Of a DNA stretch of 64,000 bases, positions 19,701 to 25,462 are shown piece after piece. Each line of letters begins with the position of its first letter. Position 1 is the first letter of the stretch. Position numbers and translations under genes: made by a program. Origin of the DNA: an uncultured Clostridia bacterium (GTDB taxonomy: Bacteria > Bacillota > Clostridia > Oscillospirales > CAG-272); contig CALXUY010000005.1 of the NCBI GenBank assembly GCA_944391805.1, positions 1 through 64,000 of the forward strand, in the 5' to 3' direction. The notes under the pieces are model-generated. The model made no database searches and was not told the origin of the DNA. It was given only the letters and a program-made list of their open reading frames with translations.

Positions 19701-20014
19701 TATCGCTTTCATGGGAGGAGATCGGAGACTGTACGGGGGTATCCCTGATACAGCTTCCGACAGATGATGGATGGGGGCTGATAGACAACAGCGGTATTCT
19801 GTCCGTCAGACTGTATGTAGACCTGGATACCGGCCTGTTAATGGCGCAGTATCCGGAGGGATATACGGCAACACAGTTTTCGGTCACACAGAACACGTCC
19901 GATACGCCGGTTGACGCAATTGTATTGAGCGCCGTCACTGACAGCTCGTATGAGCAGCCCGAATTTGTGTTGGACGATGGCCGCCTGTATGTATCGATTC
20001 AAACGCAGAACTGA
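16709..20014 (+). CDS. Large tail protein with embedded WD40-like propeller
   Basis: 1101 residues. Residues 1-220 read as two fibronectin-III-like modules. A beta-sandwich-like region starts at about 235 (SVTWNMPENGAIEPSYGFAW). Residues about 325-630 then contain seven repeats of 40-50 residues with the WD40/YVTN-like core F-S-P-x-G-x-x-L-x-V: FSPNGEYEFVY, FSPDNRCLAVL, FSNDGSLLVCT, FNSDDSKMLSF, FNSSTGNIVLV, ISPSGEILLVS, FSPTGTSFAYG, several followed by V-W/V-Y strands (LLTVWKVN, SIQVYTPTG). Sandwich-like sequence resumes afterwards (GSLLFLYGKGD). The gene follows the tape measure and precedes baseplate-like genes, so it is probably a tail-tip or distal tail adhesin. Confidence 0.7.
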   Translation: MALFQPSNITPSSFAGIGGGVVAASSLVSVTWQINGNSPMTGFRIQILDVDDSNTQVHDTGYIASGQQYSTDAQGNPAFYSYEPSGATWSSWGLTDGNSYLLKITQYWGSGQSNFVEQYSPSHFITRTAPSLTITDFVKPVATISQTFTASYTQAQGDPINWVRWQFARVVNGTREMIDDTGEINTSVLSYTTDGMQSGSSYAINCIVETSSGVVTPDIWQEFTVSYTDAETSGGLSIDCSDKVSNLLEWNQFADYSSIPGIAEGSINYADDGLSLGESASVTWNMPENGAIEPSYGFAWKGSINTNGLVNLINKQYSVVPQGITLFRFSPNGEYEFVYGPRASGSESGAYVTYASMIFSVDADINLPFLVTDAAFSPDNRCLAVLMYDSETLATQIQLYAISHHGYTLNFSLITSLSPSIEQSRGVSFSNDGSLLVCTSRNLLTVWKVNASLWPSSEYLGDTYQYAGRWQGRIRFNSDDSKMLSFAFDASTNSRKSVVFSINNASITNWTQTSINITTEDNLSDAFFNSSTGNIVLVGTYGSIQVYTPTGTKVGESSTSLGMVRGASISPSGEILLVSLPSGINAFRSNGNNYNLVHEYNTGDTAYVEFSPTGTSFAYGTMSLETWKYIIEESGSLLFLYGKGDSSHSANAIRLMMNGAEISLSIAKRASSGGTDVEFYEATMSILDLIETDVLLEQNAQVDAVISIRGESGSNVNLIGYFSNGDSKLSALSPTLTPADLPEIATVTLYGAQFCRWLTFSKNSNVLYNYNYVPPDWEDGTTLLLTHFDWSTLDAGNVAPDNLSADLYRENLNDGTLEKLFSVPADVSKLRDYGWITGQEYRYIMYNVEDGTYSAPIASESTCRVSKAYILLEASQDTENPNAYHVVRYWRFSNNISSGAVSNNNSPNFQTNFTRYRLPQPATRMGRSGTLQTLLSNVNPYTNRYADTAQEMEELFAASASRNQFFLKDMKGNLYMIQISAPVTQTIDEKSTAQHVTVSLSWEEIGDCTGVSLIQLPTDDGWGLIDNSGILSVRLYVDLDTGLLMAQYPEGYTATQFSVTQNTSDTPVDAIVLSAVTDSSYEQPEFVLDDGRLYVSIQTQN

Positions 20015-20030
20015 AAAGGAGGGAACAGAT

Positions 20031-20336
20031 ATGTCTATTCTGGATGACAGCGATCAGCTCAAGCGCGCACTCAAGCCCATCATTCTGGATATTATCAAGA
20101 ATGATTCCGACTTCAAGTCCTGCTTTCGTGTATACAAAGCCACGGTAGTATCTGTGCCAAGCACTGTCCTTGGAGTGACCGGATGCCTTGTCAAAATTGC
20201 AGGGGATGAGAATACAATGTGGCTGCCGTACACTCCTGACGTTGCAGATGTGTCGGTTGGAGATGCGGTCTGGGTTGCCGTGATCTTCAACTCATGGCGC
20301 AACGCCATTGTGTGGCAGAAAATTGATTTTTCGTGA
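20031..20336 (+). CDS. Small tail-tip/baseplate-like protein
   Basis: 101 residues, start after AAAAGGAGGGAACAGAT. C-terminal two thirds look like an OB-type beta barrel (YKATVVSVPSTVLGVTGCLV, WLPYTPDVADVSVGDAVWVA), a form used in phage baseplate hub parts. No membrane segment. Overlaps the upstream end of the next gene region by 4 bases if the GTG at 20333 is used. Confidence 0.5.
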   Translation: MSILDDSDQLKRALKPIILDIIKNDSDFKSCFRVYKATVVSVPSTVLGVTGCLVKIAGDENTMWLPYTPDVADVSVGDAVWVAVIFNSWRNAIVWQKIDFS

Positions 20337-20353
20337 CTGGAGGGAGAAGCACA

Positions 20354-21664
20354 TTGACAAATCGGTACGCACAGTATCTCCAAGCACTAAAAAGCGGGAA
20401 AGGATTTCAGAAGCTATCAAAGCTGGAATTCCTCCAGCCGGACGGTTCCGTGGCGTTTTCGCTTGGAAATACCTTCAAGCGGGGCTATATGACAACTCAT
20501 GATTCCCGTGCCTTTATCCAAGGAGGGACATTGAACGTGTCCTTGCAGAACGGTGAGCGCAGAAAAGCCACTGTAACACTTGCCAATCTGGACGATGCGT
20601 TCGACTACAACATCAATAAAATCTGGTTCGGGCAGCAGGTAAGACTTCTGATGGGATTGGTGTTGCCGGACGGAACCGACTTCTATCTACCGCAGGGCGT
20701 TTTCTATATCAAAGATCCGCAAGCCGTCTTTCAGCCCGATTCCCGAACGGTCACGTTTCCGCTGGTAGATAAATGGAACTACCTCAATGGCAGCTTGTTC
20801 GGAACATTGGAGGCAAACTATGTTGTAGCAGAAGGTCAAAATATCTTCGACGAAATCAAAAAGATTCTGACCTTCTCCAAAATCAATCTGGTATCCGCAA
20901 CGACCGATCCGCAGTTACAAATTGACAGTACCGCGCCGGTATTCACGGATTATTACGATGACAAAACCTACTCGGCGACGAACAGCGATGGCTCTATTAC
21001 CTCGGATATTCCGATGCTGCAAACGCCATATTCCATCAGGGAGGCATCCGGTGGTACATTCGGCAATCTGGTTCTCACGATGAATGACCTGATTGCCGGT
21101 ATCATCGGATACGACCAGACCGGCGCGCTGCGGATTGAGGCATCACAGGATGACATCTTTGATGAGGAGAAAGCCGTGCTTTGGAGCTTTACTCCAAACA
21201 ACAGCCTGTTGTTCAGCATATCGGAGACGCAAAAGAACAGCGAGGTATGCAACCAAGTGCTCGTTATCGGAGAAGGGAGTTCCGGGGAGATTGTGTGGGC
21301 TTCGGCGGAGAATTATGATCCTGCAAGCGATACGAATATCAATATCATTGGTCGGCGGCCTTACAAGCTGGAGGGGGCAACCTTTTGGAATGTGCAGCAG
21401 TGCGTGGATCTGGCAACATGGAATCTGAAGCGAAAGACGATTCTGCGCAAGTCCGTGTCCATTCAATGCCAGCAGATGTTCCATCTGATTGAGAACGGGC
21501 TGGTATCGATTGTGCGCACGGACAAGCAGGGAAGCCCGGTGGAAAAGCATGTGATTCAATCGTTCAGCCTGCCCATCGGGGAAACCGGAGCGATGTCCAT
21601 CACTGCCGTCAGTGCAAACGATATTCCGCAATTCACATCAACGACATCTTCGGGAACGGCTTAA
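20354..21664 (+). CDS. Baseplate hub/tail-tip protein
   Basis: 436 residues. TTG at 20354 is chosen because GGAGGGAG lies 8 bases upstream; a GTG at 20333 is in frame. The protein has the arrangement of siphovirus hub proteins: an N-terminal beta domain (SLQNGERRKATVTLANLDD, FGQQVRLLMGL), a middle with PQGVFYIKDP, and a C-terminal domain with the recurring NQVLVIGEGSS and VSIQCQQMFHLIENGLVSIV. Likely forms part of the tail-tip ring; no lytic or protease motif is visible. Confidence 0.6.
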   Translation: MTNRYAQYLQALKSGKGFQKLSKLEFLQPDGSVAFSLGNTFKRGYMTTHDSRAFIQGGTLNVSLQNGERRKATVTLANLDDAFDYNINKIWFGQQVRLLMGLVLPDGTDFYLPQGVFYIKDPQAVFQPDSRTVTFPLVDKWNYLNGSLFGTLEANYVVAEGQNIFDEIKKILTFSKINLVSATTDPQLQIDSTAPVFTDYYDDKTYSATNSDGSITSDIPMLQTPYSIREASGGTFGNLVLTMNDLIAGIIGYDQTGALRIEASQDDIFDEEKAVLWSFTPNNSLLFSISETQKNSEVCNQVLVIGEGSSGEIVWASAENYDPASDTNINIIGRRPYKLEGATFWNVQQCVDLATWNLKRKTILRKSVSIQCQQMFHLIENGLVSIVRTDKQGSPVEKHVIQSFSLPIGETGAMSITAVSANDIPQFTSTTSSGTA

Positions 21665-21705
21665 AAAACAAAAATAAATACTGAAACTGTAAAGGAGAAA
21701 AAACA

Positions 21706-22089
21706 ATGAACTGGCAAGAAATCATCATCAAAATCATCACTATGGTGTTGGGAGCACTGCTTTCCTACGCGGTCGCGCGCCTTTCGTCCATGATCAATTC
21801 CAAAATCAAGGACGAAAAGCTGAAAAACTGTCTGCAAACCTCTTTGCAGATCGTCACAGGCGCGGTCAAAAAGACCTACCAGACCTACGTGGACGGCATC
21901 AAGGGAACCGATGCATGGACAGCAGAGGCGCAGAAACAGGCCCTTACAATGGCGCTGGAAACCTGCAAATCTGAGCTTTCCGATGACTTTAAGAAGTACA
22001 TCACAAGCCACTTCGGCGACCTTGACGAATGGCTGACCTCGCAGATTGAAGCAGCTCTGTATGATGTGAAGCAGGCAAAAGCATCTTGA
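21706..22089 (+). CDS. Phage holin, LLH family
   Basis: 127 residues: one N-terminal membrane helix (IIIKIITMVLGALLSYAVA) followed by a charged helical domain (KNCLQTSLQIVTGAVKKTYQ...), the layout of the LL-H holin family. Holins permeabilise the membrane and time lysis. It lies after the tail genes as expected, but no endolysin gene is adjacent in the window. The stop codon overlaps the promoter of the toxin gene that follows. Confidence 0.75.
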   Translation: MNWQEIIIKIITMVLGALLSYAVARLSSMINSKIKDEKLKNCLQTSLQIVTGAVKKTYQTYVDGIKGTDAWTAEAQKQALTMALETCKSELSDDFKKYITSHFGDLDEWLTSQIEAALYDVKQAKAS

Positions 22090-22114
22090 CAAACCACCCC
22101 CTCCATGCTATAAT
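22086..22114 (+). promoter_or_regulatory. Consensus promoter of the toxin mRNA
   Basis: TTGACA at 22086-22091, a 17-base spacer and TATAAT at 22109-22114. It overlaps the last codons of the holin gene and drives the toxin transcript from about 22121. The transcript begins with a stem (AAGGCCGTCGGGA with TCCCGGCGGCCTT, 22117-22146), a 5' cap-like hairpin typical of type I toxin mRNAs. Confidence 0.8.
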
Positions 22115-22242
22115 GAAAAGGCCGTCGGGATTTTCCCGGCGGCCTTGGAGATTGCCATAACGGTGGCGGTTGCTTCCTCCTTGACCGGAGGAACTAATAT
22201 TTCTTTTACTTCCTCTGGATTTGACCGGAGGGAGGTGATGGC

Positions 22243-22344
22243 GTGAATTACATAACCTTTGAACAGCTCATGCAGTTCTCCGGGATTGTGTTATCGTTGA
22301 TTACAACGATATTTGTTATTCTGTCATTCCACAAAAAGAAATAA
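22243..22344 (+). CDS. Holin-like type I toxin peptide
   Basis: 33 residues from GTG at 22243 after GGAGGGAGGTGATG. The peptide has a short polar N-terminus (VNYITFEQLMQFSG), one membrane helix (IVLSLITTIFVILSF) and a basic tail HKKK, as in the putative holin-like toxin (Hol-Tox) peptides of Firmicutes. Family members of this kind insert in the membrane and are held off by an antisense RNA. An antisense promoter lies 3' (see next). Two near-repeats of TTGACCGGAGG in the leader (about 22182 and 22221) may control access to the ribosome site. Confidence 0.75.
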   Translation: MNYITFEQLMQFSGIVLSLITTIFVILSFHKKK

Positions 22345-22419
22345 CCGCCTCTACGCTTTCCCGAGCAAGGCGGTTATCGCTTTGAATTGAGGGGGCAACC
22401 GTCATCGGCGATCTCCTCG
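22335..22419 (-). ncRNA. Antisense antitoxin RNA (candidate)
   Basis: A minus-strand promoter at 22426-22454 would start an RNA near 22419. It runs towards the toxin and ends at the hairpin ATAACCGCC...GGCGGTTAT (about 22342-22376) followed on the minus strand by TTCTTTTTG. The RNA of about 85 bases would overlap the 3' end of the toxin mRNA, the arrangement of type I systems such as TxpA/RatA and BsrG/SR4. The same hairpin can terminate the toxin mRNA. Confidence 0.65.
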
Positions 22420-22425
22420 TATTTT

Positions 22426-22454
22426 ATTATACACCAACTTGAGCGGTATGTCAA
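22426..22454 (-). promoter_or_regulatory. Consensus promoter of the antitoxin RNA
   Basis: On the minus strand TTGACA (22449-22454), a 17-base spacer and TATAAT (22426-22431), a perfect consensus promoter directed at the toxin gene. There is no open reading frame downstream of it that could explain it otherwise. Confidence 0.8.
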
Positions 22455-22500
22455 GGTGTTTTTATCAAAAAGACTTGATAGAGCGATACCTAATTGTATG

Positions 22501-23169
22501 TTAATTATATAGTTGGTCATATAGTTCATTAAAGCCACTGGTATTTATATCGAACGAATATGTGTCCAAACTATATCCGCTCCTCGACAAATGAAATTTT
22601 AATATCTGTGGCGTTTTTAGCAAATCTAAAACTTCTGTTTTATTTTCTTCATCGTCAATAAATATTCTTTCGCTGTATTGATTTCCGACAAGACGATGCA
22701 CTTCTCCGTTTCCGTCCAATATTTTGATATAATACTTATCACTTCCATATGTATTAACTATATTATCCCCATATTCCCAAAGTAAGATCCCAATAGATGT
22801 AGAGGTTACCTGTACGGCGACAAATAATTCGGAACCATTTGTTGCACTATTACTAAATTCACCCTCCGAAAATCCAATCAAATATTTTACTCCAATTGGT
22901 CGGTCAAATTCATCCTCAAATTCTCCATCTCCCCATAATGTATAAGTGTTTCCGCAACGCTTACAGGTGCCAAATACTACGGTATGCCCAAGCGCATCTC
23001 CAAAAGTTTCTCCACATTTTGAGCATGTTTTTGGTTCCGTACAGGTTGCCGGTTCCCAATCGTGGGCACAGGTAGTTTGGCGGGGAGTATTATAGTACGA
23101 ATTTTCTACGCAAGAGCAAAAACCGCATAATATAGATGCAACCAATAATGCTACTACTATTCGCTTCAT
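22501..23169 (-). CDS. Lipoprotein with Cys/His zinc-ribbon-like segment
   Basis: 222 residues. Signal peptide with lipobox ILCGFCSC (Cys at about residue 20), then a segment with CAHDWEPATCTEPKTCSKCG and GTCKRCGNTY, a Cys-rich unit common in Clostridia surface lipoproteins, then a beta-rich domain. Exported and membrane-anchored. AT-rich and opposite in direction to the phage structural genes, as expected of lysogenic-conversion cargo. Function unknown. Confidence 0.6.
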   Translation of the reverse strand: MKRIVVALLVASILCGFCSCVENSYYNTPRQTTCAHDWEPATCTEPKTCSKCGETFGDALGHTVVFGTCKRCGNTYTLWGDGEFEDEFDRPIGVKYLIGFSEGEFSNSATNGSELFVAVQVTSTSIGILLWEYGDNIVNTYGSDKYYIKILDGNGEVHRLVGNQYSERIFIDDEENKTEVLDLLKTPQILKFHLSRSGYSLDTYSFDINTSGFNELYDQLYN

Positions 23170-23187
23170 TTCAAACTACCTCAATCC

Positions 23188-23667
23188 TTAAAAACGGTCT
23201 TTGTAAAGCGCGTTTCTGATTTCTTCCAACAGCTCTAATTTTTTTGCATAATAAAAGAACGGGAGCATTGCAATTAGTCCAATTAAAAGGCAAACAATAG
23301 CTACCAATATGAAGACAAAATCATAATGAATAACCCACCTCCCAATATATGTATTCATAGTAAAGCCGGTTATCAGTGCCGCAATAGCCATCAAGCATCC
23401 AAATCCCAAAAATACGATCCCGATTCCACGTAAAATTTTGGGTATTGGCGTTGGTTTTAAATTTGCAACCAAATGTCGTGTGCTTGATAATTGAGGTATA
23501 TTCTGCTGTGAATATACCTGATTCGCTGGGTAGGGTGTCTGCTGCGGTTGGTAGGCGCTCTGGCTTGGTGCAGAAACGTAGCCATGATTCTTTCTCTTTT
23601 TTGGTTGCTTTGGTTGTTTTGCCTTTCTTGGCCCAAGCCCTCCAAACTGGCTTTCTTCCCATCCCAT
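23188..23667 (-). CDS. Two-helix membrane protein, prophage cargo
   Basis: 159 residues: a basic, Gln/Pro-rich N-terminal region (about 1-75, with KAKQPKQPKKRKNHGY), two hydrophobic helices (about 82-102 and 115-138) and a short C-terminal helix. No enzymatic motif. It sits 18 bases upstream of the lipoprotein on the same strand and probably forms a bicistronic cargo unit with it. Confidence 0.5.
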   Translation of the reverse strand: MGWEESQFGGLGPRKAKQPKQPKKRKNHGYVSAPSQSAYQPQQTPYPANQVYSQQNIPQLSSTRHLVANLKPTPIPKILRGIGIVFLGFGCLMAIAALITGFTMNTYIGRWVIHYDFVFILVAIVCLLIGLIAMLPFFYYAKKLELLEEIRNALYKDRF

Positions 23668-23786
23668 GCTCTGTTCCTCTCTTTCTACAATTGTTGGATT
23701 TGTAAAATAGTTACATTGAGTTTATTTTAATATTAATATTTATCTACAAAATACATATCGGTTTAATTATACCTTTACTTCTATTA

Positions 23787-23808
23787 TTTGTCAATATATT
23801 TTGACAAA
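23787..23808. promoter_or_regulatory. Inverted repeat upstream of integrase
   Basis: TTTGTCAA and TTGACAAA, a perfect 8-base inverted repeat with a 6-base spacer, lies in the AT-rich region between the divergent cargo and integrase genes. A repressor operator is a plausible reading. Confidence 0.35.
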
Positions 23809-23874
23809 ATTTGCGGAGAAAAGTTTTCGACAAAAACAGACATGCCGCTTGTTCTGCGGTCTCCCAAAAAACTA

Positions 23875-23903
23875 TTGACTTTTTCGGTTCCCTATACTAT
23901 AAT
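23875..23903 (+). promoter_or_regulatory. Integrase promoter
   Basis: TTGACT (23875-23880), a 17-base spacer and TATAAT (23898-23903), 30 bases before the integrase ATG; AGAGGAGAA precedes the start. Confidence 0.75.
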
Positions 23904-23932
23904 TTATGTAGGGAGAGAGAGGAGAACTGAAA

Positions 23933-25069
23933 ATGGTTGAGTACTATATTTCGTCAACGAAATGCTCTATCCAAGAGCGAAAAACAAAAAAGCACGGCAC
24001 CGTATATGACGTCGTGTTTCGTATCGTAACAATGGATGGGAAGGAAATACAAAAGAAATTATCCGGGTTTTTAACAAAAAAAGCTGCCAAAGAAGCTCAT
24101 GCAACCTTCATCACCGATAAATGTACGCTGGTGAAAAATAATCCCATTAAAAAGAAATCTCAAGAAACAATCAAATTGGTTCCGACAGTAGCCGATCTCA
24201 TACCAAAATATATTTTATCTCTCCATAATCAGAATAAAGACAGCTCAATATATGGGAAAATTCGACTGTACAATTCAATCATCATTCCGATGTTGGGAGA
24301 GTGCAAAATAACAGACTTGACAAAAGAGAGGCTGTACCAATGGCAGGATGAACTGTGGTCATCCCAAAATCCGGCTACAGGGAAAAGCTATTCGACAGAG
24401 TATCTGGAAAGGATACGGGGGCACTTCGGGGCTTTTTTGTCATGGTGCGAAAGCCGCCATGGATACCCGAACCATCTGAAGGAGGTTGCAAAGCCCAAAA
24501 AACGCATTTCCAAAACCAAAATGCAGATTTGGACAAGAGAGGAATTTGAGAAGTTCATCGCGGTTGTGGACAACCCCACACATCACACAATCTTTACCAT
24601 GCTGTTTTTTACCGGGAGGCGCAGAGGGGAGGTTCTGGCGCTCCACTATGATGATGTACAGGAGAACCAGATTATTTTCAACAAGACCTATACGAGAAAG
24701 ACCATAGACGGATCGCCATACAAAATCACAACATCCAAAAACGAAAAAATCGGAGCGACGCCCATTTGCCAGACGTTAAAGGATGAACTTACCCGGTATC
24801 AAGGTCAGATGCCATTTTTCTTTGGGGGAGAGAAACCAATCCACGAAAATACGATTTCTCACGCATTTGAATCTTACATAAAAAAGGCCGGGGTGAAAAG
24901 GATCAGAATGCATGACCTTCGGCATTCGTTTGTATCTATGCTGATCCATTTGGGCGCAAACTTTATGGTAGTTGCCGATCTGATCGGCGATACCGTGGAG
25001 CAGGTGACACAAACATATGGGCATGTTTATGATAGCGATAAATTCAGAATTATCGAAATGCTGAACTGA
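23933..25069 (+). CDS. int: Tyrosine recombinase (prophage integrase)
   Basis: 378 residues. The N-terminal part (1-65) is an arm-binding-like AP2-type domain, then a SAM-like core-binding domain (about 80-170), then the catalytic domain. Catalytic residues visible: Arg in FTGRRRGEVLAL, His-Arg in HDLRHSFVSML and Tyr in QTYGHVYD. The third histidine usually in LGH is Asp here (LIGDTVEQ), a change seen in some Firmicutes integrases. It catalyses site-specific integration and excision at the adjacent attachment site. Confidence 0.92.
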   Translation: MVEYYISSTKCSIQERKTKKHGTVYDVVFRIVTMDGKEIQKKLSGFLTKKAAKEAHATFITDKCTLVKNNPIKKKSQETIKLVPTVADLIPKYILSLHNQNKDSSIYGKIRLYNSIIIPMLGECKITDLTKERLYQWQDELWSSQNPATGKSYSTEYLERIRGHFGAFLSWCESRHGYPNHLKEVAKPKKRISKTKMQIWTREEFEKFIAVVDNPTHHTIFTMLFFTGRRRGEVLALHYDDVQENQIIFNKTYTRKTIDGSPYKITTSKNEKIGATPICQTLKDELTRYQGQMPFFFGGEKPIHENTISHAFESYIKKAGVKRIRMHDLRHSFVSMLIHLGANFMVVADLIGDTVEQVTQTYGHVYDSDKFRIIEMLN

Positions 25070-25073
25070 TTTT

Positions 25074-25140
25074 TTTAGTAACAAAATCAGTATTTCTAAA
25101 AGGTATATTGGCACATTATTTTTATTATAATGTTACTAAA
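25074..25140. repeat. Inverted repeat beside integrase (possible arm sites)
   Basis: TTTAGTAACA at 25074-25083 and TGTTACTAAA at 25131-25140 are a perfect 10-base inverted pair, 47 bases apart, between the integrase stop and the attachment core. Position fits integrase or excisionase arm sites. The rest of 25141-25225 is AT-rich with no gene. Confidence 0.35.
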
Positions 25141-25210
25141 TTGTTTCTACGCCGAAAAATATACTATATATTGATTATCATACAACTATATAATACAATA
25201 TATTGTGTTA

Positions 25211-25234
25211 TGGAACCTCCAATTGTCTCCACCA
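25211..25234 (+). other. Right attachment site; tmRNA 3'-end-like core
   Basis: TGTCTCCACCA ends at 25234. tmRNA genes end in a 7-base acceptor strand plus ACCA, often TCTCCACCA, and are common phage targets. The sequence before it does not form a proper T arm, as expected if only the core came with the phage, and an intact ssrA would then lie at the left prophage end. A terminator follows 12 bases later, as expected behind a truncated RNA gene end. A tRNA ending is less likely but not excluded. Confidence 0.5.
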
Positions 25235-25245
25235 GATTACATACG

Positions 25246-25300
25246 GCCCCTGAAATTTGGCAGAATTGCTGAGTTTCAGGGGCTGTTTTGTTTGCCTTTT
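25246..25300 (+). terminator. Terminator after the attachment site
   Basis: GCCCCTGAAA (25246-25255) pairs with TTTCAGGGGC (25274-25283), followed by TGTTTTGTTTGCCTTTT. Before integration it probably ended the target RNA gene. Confidence 0.7.
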
Positions 25301-25399
25301 ATAAACTAAATACGAACAATCAAGCCACAGGAAGCACGAATACTTTATATGAAAACTTTTTTGGGGGTATACCGTATCCGACCGGCCGTATGCAAAAAG

Positions 25400-25443
25400 T
25401 AAACCGACTGCACGCGGCTTTATGCCGCCGGTGCGGTCGGTTT
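25400..25443 (-). terminator. Terminator of the topoisomerase gene
   Basis: An imperfect GC-rich stem (AAACCGACTGCACGCGGC with GCCGCCGGTGCGGTCGGTTT) lies just after the topoisomerase stop on the minus strand, followed there by TACTTTTTGC. Confidence 0.6.
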
Positions 25444-25462
25444 GCATACCATGCGTCCGCGT

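Larger units (their letters stand above)
1..25234. mobile_element. Prophage, right-hand part (left end outside window)
   Basis: A continuous run of phage genes in one orientation: DGR, head, connector, tail, baseplate-like and holin genes, then two minus-strand cargo genes and an integrase. Gene order in the head block follows phage lambda (protease with nested scaffold, decoration, capsid). Terminase, portal, repressor, replication and endolysin genes are not seen and presumably lie to the left. The right boundary is placed at the TCTCCACCA core at 25226-25234, after the integrase. Base composition is lower in GC than the chromosomal genes from 25463 on. Whether the phage is inducible cannot be judged from this part. 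Confidence 0.9.

Noticed and set aside
25201-25240. A tRNA gene at the attachment site
   Set aside because: No D, anticodon or T arm can be folded; only the 3' terminal bases fit.
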